Shown in pieces: positions 1 to 8,109 of a stretch of DNA of 18,237 nt. Position 1 is the stretch's first letter. The number at the start of each line of letters is the position of its first letter. The position numbers and the translations under genes were made by a program. The notes under the pieces are model-generated. The model worked only from the letters and a program-made list of their open reading frames with translations. It had not been told where the DNA came from and ran no database searches. Source of the DNA: Hennigella sp045599065 (GTDB lineage: Bacteria > Bacillota_I > Bacilli_A > Mycoplasmatales > Mycoplasmoidaceae); NCBI GenBank assembly GCA_045599065.1, contig JAZRVJ010000032.1, positions 1 to 18,237 on the forward strand, given 5' to 3'.

Positions 1-341
1 AAGTAAGCAAACAAAAGAAATTTGAAATAAACAACATGTTAAATGATTACATTAACAATCGTTCTAACTTATTCTGTGTTTTTCAAATTTGTGATATTCA
101 AAATATCACAGCATTAGATGTTGCAGTATACAAAGATGTATGTATAAGATTTAAGAATGTATATGTTTTACTAAACAAGGTAGACAAAGTAAACAAATCA
201 TATTTTGCAAACAACAAAAATAAAATTGCAAAACAACTTCATACAAAAACTGAAAACTTAATTCCTATTTCAGGAGTTAAGAAACAAAACATTGCTTACA
301 TCAAACAATTGATGAATGTAATGACTAAGAAAATTAAGTAA
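1..341 (+). CDS. engB: EngB/YsxC ribosome-biogenesis GTPase, 3' part
   Basis: The gene is cut by the window edge. The frame is open from base 3 and the first visible ATG at 36 is internal, because the upstream codons read VSKQKKFEINN, which matches the Y-A-x-V-S-K segment that follows the G3 region in EngB. The remaining part holds the G4 motif as NKVD (LLNKVDKVNK), which sets guanine specificity, and a G5-like I-S-G near the end (LIPISGVKKQN). EngB family proteins are small circularly related GTPases that help assemble the 50S ribosomal subunit. The G1 (P-loop), G2 and G3 motifs lie outside the window. The TAA stop shares its last A with the valS start, so the two genes are probably translationally coupled. 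The identification rests on about 110 residues and on the expected length of the family C-terminus; other small GTPases of the Era/EngA type are less likely. Confidence 0.85.
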   Translation, partial: VSKQKKFEINNMLNDYINNRSNLFCVFQICDIQNITALDVAVYKDVCIRFKNVYVLLNKVDKVNKSYFANNKNKIAKQLHTKTENLIPISGVKKQNIAYIKQLMNVMTKKIK

Positions 342-2893
342 TGGAAAAAATAGATAATAAAAAATACAATCACGAATTCATAGAATTAGAAGTTAAGAAA
401 CTTCTAAATAACAAGAAGTTCTATGAATTAAATAAGGAACACAAGGGTCCTAAATTTTCTATTATCTTACCTCCACCAAACATTACAGGCAAATTACACT
501 TAGGTCATGCATGAGACACATCATTACAAGATGCAATTATTAGATTTAAACACTTACAAGGATATAACACTCTTTGAATATCTGGTTTAGATCATGCTTC
601 AATTGCTACGCAATCTAAGTATGAAAAGATTTTAAAAGAGACAGAAAATAAATCTAGATCTGATTTTACAAGAGAAGAATTTTTAAATAAGTTAAATGAA
701 TGATCTAGACAACAAATGTCATTCATTAGAAATCAATGAGATAGCCTAAACTTATCATTAAGTTTAGAATCCCAATGTTTTACTATGGACAAACATGTTC
801 ATGATGCATGTATGCAATTCTTTGTTGACTTATATAACAAAGGATTGATTTATCAAGATTTAAAGTTAGTTAACTGAGATACACAACTTCAAACAGCCAT
901 TTCTGATATCGAAGTTGTTTATAAAGAAACAAATTCTAAAATGTATTACTTCAAATACTGGTTAGAAGACAAACCTGAATTTTTAACTGTGGCAACAACT
1001 AGACCTGAAACAATGTTTGGTGATGTGTGTTTAGTTATCAATCCTAAAGATAAAAAGAATGCCAAAAATATTGGCAAGAGAGCATTTAATCCAGTTAACA
1101 ACCAATTATTAAACATAATTGGTGATGATTACGTTGAATTAGGTTTTGGAACAGGAATAATGAAATGTACTCCTGCTCATGACTTTAATGACTATAACTT
1201 AACTAAAAAACATAACATTACCAATTATCATAATGTTTTCAATCCTAATGGAACGTTAAACAAACTTTGTGTTGGTGCAAGTGGTAAGAACTATGATGGC
1301 TTGCCAACAAAGATTGCAAGAAAACAAGTTGTTGAAGTTTTAAAACAAAGAGATCTAGTTGTTAAAGTAGAAGATATTGTAAACAATATCGGATATTCTG
1401 AAAGAACCGGAACAGTTGTTGAACCATTCTTATCTAAACAATGATTTGTTAAGATGAAACCTTTTGCTGACAAGATTATTGAATTACAAAAGAATAAAGG
1501 TGTTGAATTTATACCAAGCAGATTCAATGATGCTTTATTAACTTGAATGGATAACATTCAAGATTGATGTATTTCAAGACAATTGTGATGAGGTCATCAA
1601 TTACCTGTTTGATATCACAAGCAAACAAAAGAAATTCTTGTTAGTGTTGAAGGACCAAAAGATCCTGAGAATTGAAAAAGAGATGAAGATGTATTAGACA
1701 CATGATTCTCTTCAGGCCTATGACCGTTAGTTACAACAAGTTGAAGAGAATCTTCAGATTATAAAGATTTCTATCCAAATAGTCTATTAGTTACTGCATA
1801 TGATATTTTGTTCTTCTGAGTAGCTAGAATGATGACTATGTGTCAAGAGAAATCTGGGCAATTACCATTCAAACAAACATTAATTCATGGTTTGGTGAGG
1901 GATAAAAACGGCAAGAAGATGTCTAAATCACTTGGTAATGGTATTGATCCAAATGATTTAATTAAACAGTATGGATCAGATGCTATGAAGATGTTCTTTA
2001 CATCTTCAGCAACTATGGGTGAAGACTTAAGATTTAATGAAGAAAAGATTATATACTATTGATCAGTTTTAAATAAGATGTGAAATAGTTATCAATTGAT
2101 AAAAGGTGAACAAATCAAGTTTGAATTATCTAATTTAAATCAATTTGATTGTTGAATATTAGACAAATTAGAAAATTTAAAGAAAATAATTATTCCAGCA
2201 TACGAAAAATATGATTTCACAGTTGCAAATAAGTATTTAATTGATTCTTTCTGGAACGATTATTGCAATCAATATCTTGAATTTATTAAGACTAACTTAA
2301 ACAAAAAACAAAAAGCAATTGCTTTATTCATCTTCGATGAATATTTAAAATTATTCCATCCAATTGCACCAGCAATGACTGATTATTTATTCTATGAAAT
2401 AAATCACAAGTATATTTGATATACAAATGCAAAACCATTAAAACTTGAATACAAATTTGACAAAGTATTAATGAAACACTTTACAAATATTTCTAATGTA
2501 TTAAGAGATTATCGAATTAAAAACTCCTTGTCAAGAAAAACAGAAATCAATTTTTCTTATGCAACAAAAGATAATTTAAAGTTGGATGAAATTAATAAAT
2601 TATTAACTATGTTTAATTTAAAATTAAACAAATTGGTTATCTCTGCTCCAGAAAATTGTTTATCAATTGTTATTGAAGATGGAGCAATTTATTTACCTCA
2701 AGCACAAAAGACTACTGAAGAATTAGAAAAGAAATTAAAACAAATAGAATTTGAAATAAAAAGAGCGCAAAACATACTTGCAAATAAGAATTTTATTGCT
2801 AAAGCACCTAAGGAAAAAGTTGAATTAGAAAAACAAAAGTTGCAAAAATATTTAGATGAAAAGAAAATTTTATTAGATTCTTTGAGAAAATAA
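341..2893 (+). CDS. valS: Valyl-tRNA synthetase
   Basis: An 850-residue class Ia aminoacyl-tRNA synthetase that charges tRNA-Val in the cytoplasm. The N-terminal Rossmann half has P-P-P-N-I-T-G-K and the HIGH motif as HLGH at residues 53-56. The CP1 editing domain contains TTRPET at 219-224. The catalytic core continues with RQLWWGHQLPVW and DTWFSSGLWP, and the KMSKS loop is at 526-530. An anticodon-binding domain follows, and the last 50 or so residues are a Lys/Glu/Leu-rich coiled coil as in other ValRS. The length is near the usual 850-950. At least a dozen Trp codons are TGA, including two in tandem in the WWG motif, while TGG also occurs, so reading this with the standard code would break the gene into fragments. 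The start overlaps the engB stop by one base and has no clear Shine-Dalgarno, which suggests coupling. The stop lies inside a small inverted repeat. Confidence 0.97.
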
Positions 2894-2912
2894 TAAATTA
2901 TTTTCTTATAAT
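2882..2912 (+). promoter_or_regulatory. Promoter of the small basic protein gene
   Basis: A -35 hexamer TTGAGA (2882-2887) lies 19 bases upstream of a perfect -10 TATAAT (2907-2912). The expected start of transcription is near 2919, giving a leader of about 23 bases. The spacer holds a 10-bp inverted repeat (2885-2894 with 2897-2906) that also contains the valS stop codon, so it may act as a weak terminator, as an operator, or both. Confidence 0.65.
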
Positions 2913-2941
2913 GAAAGTGAAATAAGAAAGGTATATATACA

Positions 2942-3064
2942 ATGGCAAAGAAAAAAGTAAGAAAAGCTGCTAAAAAAGCTCACAAGAAAGCTAAAAAGCC
3001 AGCTAAGAGAAAAGCTTGCAAAAAAACTTGCAAATGCAAGAAAGCTAAAAAAAGACACAGATAA
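2942..3064 (+). CDS. Histone H1-like 40-residue Lys/Ala-rich protein
   Basis: A very short gene of 40 residues: 19 Lys, 4 Arg, 2 His, 8 Ala and 3 Cys, with no acidic residue. It opens MAKKKVRKAAKKAHKK, in the style of the Lys-Ala-Lys repeats of eukaryotic H1 tails and chlamydial Hc1/Hc2, and ends with a cysteine cluster CKKTCKC (residues 26-32) before a basic tail. The start is supported by an upstream AAGAAAGG (2924-2931) and a strong promoter, and the gene is closed by a strong terminator 12 bases after the stop, so it looks like an independently and perhaps highly expressed unit. By composition it should bind DNA or RNA, possibly as a nucleoid or ribosome-associated peptide, and the cysteines could bind metal or form disulfides; both are inferences. 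It matches no small ribosomal protein (bL36, bL34, bTHX) that I know. I do not recognise a named family. Confidence 0.75.
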   Translation: MAKKKVRKAAKKAHKKAKKPAKRKACKKTCKCKKAKKRHR

Positions 3065-3076
3065 TTGTAGTCTTTA

Positions 3077-3102
3077 AAAAAAGAGGCTTATGCCTCTTTT
3101 TT
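3077..3102. terminator. Bidirectional intrinsic terminator
   Basis: A perfect 11-bp stem AAAAAAGAGGC / GCCTCTTTTTT with the 4-base loop TTAT. It is followed by T-rich sequence on both strands, so it can end the basic-peptide transcript (plus) and the membrane-protein transcript (minus). The loop contains the TAA stop of the minus-strand gene. Confidence 0.9.
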
Positions 3103-3549
3103 GTTTTTTCTTAAATCATTTATTCCTATGCAATCAGTTATTAATGATGCAATTCCAGTTAACAAATCCAAAGCAGCCACTATTACCATTACAGGAATTG
3201 AAACATAATACCCCAACCCTGCTATGAAATATAGAATAAGCATTGTACCGATAGAAAAGGTTAAGAACAATGATACAATTCCAAATGTTAAATAAATAAT
3301 CATTGTCTTCCGTGCGTCTATCTTTTTGCTTATTGCATTAGATCTTTTTCCCAACACACCTCTAACTATATCTATAGTACCACTTGCTAGTGCAAGCAAT
3401 AAAATAAGCGAAACAGAAGTAATGGTTAATGCATTAAATGATTCATCTAAGTATTCCACACCAACTAGCCCAAGCATAGCAAATGGGAAAACCAAACAAA
3501 TAATGATGATGTTTGCAATTGTTAAATTTTTCATTAATTTATTTTTCAT
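3088..3549 (-). CDS. Small integral membrane protein, unknown function
   Basis: A 153-residue protein of no family that I recognise. Hydrophobic stretches lie at about residues 11-32, 41-64, 84-112 and 115-140, which suggests four membrane segments. A basic loop near 67-81 (GKRSNAISKKIDARK) and a basic C-terminus (DLRKNKKEA) would face the cytoplasm by the positive-inside rule. There is no cleavable signal or lipobox. The first ATG at 3549 was chosen; a second ATG five codons in is possible, and neither has a Shine-Dalgarno. A perfect TATAAT on the minus strand ends only 6 bases before the ATG, so the mRNA may be leaderless. The gene sits between the dnaK terminator and the shared bidirectional terminator, so it is probably its own transcription unit, or is reached by read-through from dnaK. 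The stop codon is in the terminator loop. Confidence 0.75.
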   Translation of the reverse strand: MKNKLMKNLTIANIIIICLVFPFAMLGLVGVEYLDESFNALTITSVSLILLLALASGTIDIVRGVLGKRSNAISKKIDARKTMIIYLTFGIVSLFLTFSIGTMLILYFIAGLGYYVSIPVMVIVAALDLLTGIASLITDCIGINDLRKNKKEA

Positions 3550-3555
3550 ATTTAA

Positions 3556-3561
3556 ATTATA
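3556..3561 (-). promoter_or_regulatory. -10 box of the membrane protein gene
   Basis: On the minus strand this reads TATAAT, and transcription would start about at the first base of the ATG at 3549. I see no good -35, because that region is occupied by the dnaK terminator stem. A leaderless transcript is the simplest reading. Confidence 0.4.
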
Positions 3562-3566
3562 TGAAT

Positions 3567-3593
3567 AAATAAAGAGGCGTTGCCTCTTTATTT
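3567..3593 (-). terminator. Intrinsic terminator of dnaK
   Basis: A perfect 12-bp stem AAATAAAGAGGC / GCCTCTTTATTT with a 3-base loop. The dnaK stop codon lies inside the stem. The T-tract on the minus strand is short (ATTCAT after the stem), but the U-rich 3' arm helps. The core resembles the hairpin at 3077-3102. Confidence 0.8.
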
Positions 3594-5351
3594 TTTGTCT
3601 TTTGGAGGAGTTTGTCCACCTTTAGCCGCAGCTTGACTAAATTGAGCCATTAGTTGATCTAGTTGAGTTAATTTAGTTTTTAATTCATCCCACTTTTCTT
3701 CAGCCAATAACTTCTTAAGCTCTTCAACAACTTTAGTTGCTTGAGACTTAGCATCAGCAGGAATTTGACTTGCAGTCTTTTCATCCTTCATTGCTTTTTC
3801 AAATGTGTTGATGTAGCTTTCAGCTTTATATCTGATTTCAGATTGTTCACGCTTTTTGTTGTCAGCCTCTTTGTTTGCTTCAGCATCTTTAACCATCTTA
3901 TCAATTTCTTCTTCCGATAAAGCTCCACTATTTTTAATAGTGATTGAAGCATCCTTATTAGTCTTAAGGTCTTTTGCAGTTACATTTAACATACCATTTA
4001 CATCAATATTAAATGTAATTTCAATTTGTGGAACACCTCTTGGTGCTGGTTCAATACCAGAAAGAGTGAAGTTACCTAATGACTTGTTGTCTTTAGCCAT
4101 TGATCTTTCACCTTGAACTACATGAACATCAACCGCAGGTTGATTATCTGCTGCTGTAGAGAAGATTTGGCTCTTAGAAACTGGAATAGTTGTGTTTCTT
4201 TTAATTAAAGGAGTAGCAACACCACCTAAAGTTTCAATAGAAAGAGTTAAAGGAGTAACGTCTAATAATAGAATATTATCTACATCACCAGCAAGAACAC
4301 CACCTTGAATTGCTGCACCCATAGCAACAACTTCATCAGGGTTTACTGTTTTGTTTGGTTCTTTTTTAGTGATTTTCTTAATTAATTCTTGTACAGCAGG
4401 CATTCTTGTTGAACCACCAACAAGTAGTACTTGGTGAATATCGTTGAATGATAATTTAGATTCTTTAATTGCATCTTCTACTGGCTTAATTGTTCTTTCT
4501 AACAAATCTTTTGTTAGATCTTCAAATTTAGCTCTTGTTAGCATCTTTTCAACGTTAAGAGGTCCATTAGATGTCATCGAGATATAAGGTAGTAAGATTT
4601 GAGTTTCTTTTGTACCTGATAAATCAATCTTAGCTTTTTCAGCAGCATCTTTAAGTCTTTGCATAGCCATCTTATCAGTTGATAAGTCCACACCATGTTC
4701 TTTTTTAACTTCTTCAACTATTCAGTTGATAATTCTAGCATCTCAGTCATCACCACCTAGTTTGTTATCACCAGAAGTAGCTAATACTTCAAAGCTACCT
4801 TCTGCCATATCTAGGATAGATACGTCAAATGTACCACCACCAAGGTCGTATACTAGGATCTTTTGTTCTTTGTCTAGTTTATCTAGACCATAAGCTAAAG
4901 CAGCAGCTGTTGGTTCGTTAATAATTCTTTCTACCTGGAAACCAGCAATCTTACCTGCAGCTTTAGTTGCAGCTCTTTGAGAGTCGTTGAAGTAAGCAGG
5001 AACCGTAATAACTGCTTTAGTTACTTTATGACCAAGTTTATCTTCTGCACATGTTTTAATATAACTTAATATCTTAGCAGATATTTCTTCTGGTGTATAT
5101 TCCTTATCACCAATCTTAGTCATTTCTTTAGTTCCCATTTTTCTTTTAATAGAACTTACAGTATTTTTGTTAGTGATTGTTTGTCTTTTAGCTGCTTCGC
5201 CAACAATTACTTCAGACCCTTTGAAAGCTACCACTGAAGGAATAGTTCTTTTACCTTCAGGAGTTTCCAAAACCTTAGGTTTTGAGCCATCCATAATGCA
5301 TACACAGGAATTAGTTGTACCTAAGTCAATTCCAATAATTGTATCTTTCAT
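3588..5351 (-). CDS. dnaK: Chaperone protein DnaK (Hsp70)
   Basis: A cytoplasmic ATP-dependent chaperone of 587 residues. The actin-like ATPase domain begins IGIDLGTTNSCV (residues 6-17), with the second phosphate motif DLGGGTFDVS, and GGSTRMP at 312-318. The interdomain linker DNILLLDVTP is at 358-367, followed by the substrate-binding beta domain and a helical lid. Two TGA Trp codons in GGDDWDARIINW explain why it appears broken in the standard code. The start is fixed by an excellent Shine-Dalgarno AAAGGAG (minus strand, 5360-5366) nine bases before ATG. The gene is a little shorter than the usual 600-640: the C-terminus ends in Lys/Pro (GGQTPPKDKK) in place of the acidic tail common in DnaK. 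It is alone, without grpE or dnaJ beside it. Control is by a CIRCE operator upstream, so HrcA repression is expected. Confidence 0.98.
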
Positions 5352-5394
5352 GTCAAATTCTCCTTTATTTATAATAATTTAATTTGATATACCT

Positions 5395-5424
5395 ATTATA
5401 CAACAAAATTAGCACTCTACACAA
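5395..5424 (-). promoter_or_regulatory. dnaK promoter
   Basis: On the minus strand, TATAAT (5395-5400) is preceded at 18 bases by TTGTGT (5419-5424), a moderate -35 inside the CIRCE spacer. The predicted transcript starts near 5388 and gives a leader of about 37 bases that holds the strong Shine-Dalgarno. Overlap with CIRCE explains how HrcA would block polymerase. Confidence 0.65.
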
Positions 5425-5435
5425 AAGATTGCTAA
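5409..5435. promoter_or_regulatory. CIRCE operator (HrcA binding site)
   Basis: The inverted repeat has a TTAGCACTC arm, a 9-base spacer and a GATTGCTAA arm. The consensus CIRCE is TTAGCACTC-N9-GAGTGCTAA, so one arm is perfect and the other has one change (T for G at position 3). The spacing is exact and the site overlaps the -35 region of dnaK. It is the known operator of the heat-shock repressor HrcA. Confidence 0.93.
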
Positions 5436-5453
5436 TTTATTAAAAAGATAAAA

Positions 5454-5480
5454 AATAATACTAGCATAGCTAGTATTATT
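5454..5480 (-). terminator. Terminator of the reductase-miaA-hemW-lipoprotein operon
   Basis: A perfect 12-bp stem AATAATACTAGC / GCTAGTATTATT with a 3-base loop. On the minus strand it is followed by TTTTTATCTTTTTAA, a good T-tract. The stop codon of the lipoprotein gene (5476-5478) is inside the first arm as transcribed. Confidence 0.88.
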
Positions 5481-6168
5481 CTAGTGATCAATTTTTGCTA
5501 TTAGGCACAGGCAAACTTTTAGTCTTCACTTCAAAAATAGATTGCAATGGCATTGACTTTCCTAATTGTTTAATATCTACTATACCAAGTATTGATTTTT
5601 CAGTTTGATTCCATCAATAAAGCAATGAGTCTTTAGGGACTGTTGGTCTTTCTTCAAAGAATTCCACTTTCAAATCTTCAAGTTGATATGTCATTATTAC
5701 ATAATCACCTGCTTCAAAAAGGTGGTCGCCTTCGTCATTACAATAATCTTTTATAAATTGGAAACCTACATATCCATTAAATGAAATGATTAATTCATTA
5801 TTATCATTAAAATCCCAAGCAATCTTTCTAAGTAATGTTTTTATCATAACACAAGAGTCTTCGGCATTGTATAGACTAATGAATGAATCCTTTGATTCAA
5901 GACCAAAAACACCTGTTTTGTTAAATTCTCCAAAAAGATCATAGTATATTTCGCCCATAAACAATTGTTTATTGTCTTTATTGGCAAGCAAATATTCTTT
6001 ATAAGTATCACCTTCATGAAAAGGTGGAGTAATTTCGGAGTTTGTTGGATCATAGATGAAGTGATAAATATCATCAGCTGTTGGAAGCGGATTAATGTTT
6101 TGGCATGAGACTAATGGAGCAACTGAAGTTGCTAATACAATTGGAGCTAATAAATTAATTTTTTTCAT
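5476..6168 (-). CDS. Predicted membrane lipoprotein, unknown function
   Basis: A 230-residue surface lipoprotein. The N-terminus MKKINLLAPIVLATSVAP is a signal peptide: two Lys, a hydrophobic core, then the lipobox LVSC with the lipidated Cys at 22, typical of mycoplasmal prolipoproteins. After processing it should be anchored to the outer face of the single membrane. The mature part is acidic and aromatic (for example GDTYKEYLLANKDNKQLF and GYVGFQFIKDYC), with no domain I recognise and only two other Cys-containing spots. The reading frame runs through two adjacent Trp codons (TGA then TGG, 5611-5616); stopping at that TGA would remove the last 46 residues. The start overlaps the hemW stop by 14 bases, so it is the last gene of the operon and probably coupled to hemW. 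The stop lies in the terminator stem. Why a lipoprotein is linked to hemW is unclear. Confidence 0.85.
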
Positions 6169-7219
6169 TTCGATTTAATTTTATCAAAAAATTATCTAAT
6201 AAATTAATATTAGTACAAACAATATGATTGTTTACTTTTTTGATAAGCAAGTCTTGATCCAATCTTCTTTTAAAGAACTGATAAGCTTTCTTATGTAATG
6301 GATTAGATAAATCTAATCCTTCTTGTAATCTTAAACCCATCATTAGAACTTGAAAATATAAATCATATTTTGAAAGTCTTTGACTTATTTTCTTTCATCT
6401 AAGTAAATTACCTTCAAAATAATACAAAGTATTATCTTCCATACCATGAGCACCTAAACCAATAGCTGCTCAATCATTTGTTTTTCAGATAGCAACATTA
6501 TGTTGAGCTTGATATTTTTTATTAATAGCCCAATTACTAACTTCATATCTTTTAAAACCAATTTTGGGTAAATATGAAATTATGAATTTCAAATGGTCTT
6601 CTATTTCATAATCGTTTGTTTGATATTTTGTTTTCCCTCAAGGCGTATTTTCTTTTATTTCTAGAGAATACAAAGATAAGTGCTTAACTTTGTTAGCCCA
6701 CAAAAAATCAATATCATTCTTAATACTTTCTTGTGTTTGGTGTTTAAAACCATAAATTAAATCACAAGAAATATTTGTGATTTTATTCTTAGTAAGAATA
6801 GATATAGCATTAGCAACCATAAACTTGTGATTTAATCTATTCATTGTTTTTAACAATGTAAGATCAAGAGTTTGTACACCTAATGAAACTCTGTTAATTT
6901 TGTTTTTGTAAAAGATTTTAGCTTGAGATTCAGAAACAAATTCAGGATTACATTCGATAGTAAATTCATATTGCTTATCTAATCTTTTAGATAAAACACC
7001 AAGCAATCTATCTAATTGTTTGTCTGTTAAACAGTTAGGAGTCCCACCACCAAGATAAATAGTTTTAAATTTGTTTCTTGTATATCTTTTCTTTAAGTCC
7101 TTAATGATCAAATCTATATATTGATCTGCTTTAGCAGATTGATAAATACATTTTGTGAAATCACAATATGGACAAAACTTTTTGCAAAACGGAATATGAA
7201 TGTATAGATATTTTGTCAT
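6155..7219 (-). CDS. hemW: HemW-like radical SAM protein
   Basis: A 354-residue radical SAM protein of the HemN/HemW family. The N-terminus YIHIPFCKKFCPYC has the [4Fe-4S] cluster cysteines at 12, 16 and 19 (C-x3-C-x2-C). The SAM-binding GGGTP is at 57-61, and further conserved blocks follow: YEFTIECNPE, NRVSLGVQT, DLIYGFKHQT. The C-terminal region has an HN-x3-W segment (HNVAIW) and MMGLRLQEGLDL, which is diagnostic of this branch. There is no N-terminal extension with the extra residues of true coproporphyrinogen dehydrogenase HemN, and the length suits HemW. HemW is known as a heme-binding chaperone; since mycoplasmas generally lack heme synthesis, the role here is open. The start codon overlaps the miaA stop by one base (TAATG). 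One TGA codon in the motif NTPWGKTKYQ splits the gene under the standard code. Confidence 0.92.
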
Positions 7220-8109
7220 TACTTAATAAACGTCTTTACTAACTTAGTTAGTTTAGCATCATCTTTCTTACCGTGGTAACTAAATAATTTTGGATATTGA
7301 TGTTTACATCAAGTTACTTGTCTCTTTGCATATCTTCTAGTATTTCTTGCAATAAGTTCAACATCAATAGGATGCTTGTTAACTATAGCATCATAGATTT
7401 GTGGATAACCCAATGCTTTAAAAGCATTTAACTTGTAAACATTCTTGTCTTTTTTGATTAAGGCTTTAACTTCTTTTTCTCAACCTTCATCAATCATTTC
7501 TTTAACACGTTTGTTGATTGTGCTATAAAGTTTAGATCTATCTACATACATGTAGATAACTAAACAATCATAATAGTATTTTCTTCTTTGCACATCTTTA
7601 GATGTTTTAGTCATTCCAGATTCTTTAATAATTTGGATTGCTCTTTGTACTCTTTTTCTATTATTAACTGGAATCTTCTTAGCTTCTTTGGAATCCAACT
7701 TATTCAATAAGTTTCATAATCTTAAATTAGATCATGAATCATATTTAGCAGTTCTTTTTCCCGAAGATGATAAATCATAATTCTTAATTAAAGCATCTAC
7801 ATAAAGGTTGCTTCCACCAACAAGGATCGGAACCTTTTTGTCTTTATAGATCTTACTTAAGATCTTTTTAGCTCTATCTTGAAATTCTTTAATATTTCAA
7901 TCATCATAAATAGAAACACAATCCATTAAATAAACTGGAGTTTGCTTAATGGTTTTCTTATCCATTTTGTTAGTTCCACAGTTTAATTCTTTATAAACTT
8001 GAAAAGCATCAGCATTTACTAAAGGCGACTTAATAAGCTTGCTTATTTTCAAAGCAAGATTAGTCTTATGACTAGAAGTTGGACCAACAATAACAATTAA
8101 CTTATTCAT
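7219..8109 (-). CDS. miaA: tRNA dimethylallyltransferase MiaA, divergent P-loop
   Basis: A 296-residue enzyme expected to add a dimethylallyl group to A37 of tRNAs that read codons starting with U. Recognisable MiaA blocks are IVGPTSSHKTNLALKISK at the start, NADAFQVYKELNCGTNK (usually DSMQVYxGxDIGTAK), PILVGGSNLYVDALI (usually VGGTGLY), VNNRKRVQRAIQ, and NTRRYAKRQVTW near the end. The P-loop GPTxSGKT has His at residue 14 where the family has Gly, and GGTGLY has become GGSNLY. These are key nucleotide and substrate-binding positions, so activity may be reduced or changed. The gene overlaps the upstream reductase by 8 bases and the downstream hemW by one, so it is inside the operon. Two or more TGA Trp codons (for example YDSWSNLRLW) interrupt it in the standard code. 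Confidence 0.9.

Noticed and set aside
36..341. ATG at 36 as the start of a short independent gene
   Set aside because: The frame is open upstream to base 3 and encodes residues that match EngB, so the ATG is internal.
941..2893. Several separate ORFs (941-1444, 1829-2062, 2471-2893) as fragments or a decayed valS
   Set aside because: All are in one frame separated only by TGA, which is Trp here. valS is intact.
3326..4116. Plus-strand ORFs over the membrane protein and dnaK (3326-3568, 3856-4116)
   Set aside because: They lie antisense to well-supported genes and have no ribosome binding site or family match.
4689..4745. Frameshift or split in dnaK
   Set aside because: Both halves are in the same frame and the gap has only two TGA codons in the conserved GGDDWDARIINW region.
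5844..6074. ORF in another minus-strand frame inside the lipoprotein
   Set aside because: It is fully contained in a gene with a clear signal peptide and has no ribosome binding site.
5614..6168. Lipoprotein ending at 5614
   Set aside because: The codon there is TGA (Trp); the frame continues to TAA at 5476-5478 in the terminator stem.
6155..7219. Oxygen-independent coproporphyrinogen III oxidase HemN
   Set aside because: Length and motifs fit HemW, and heme synthesis is not expected in mollicutes.
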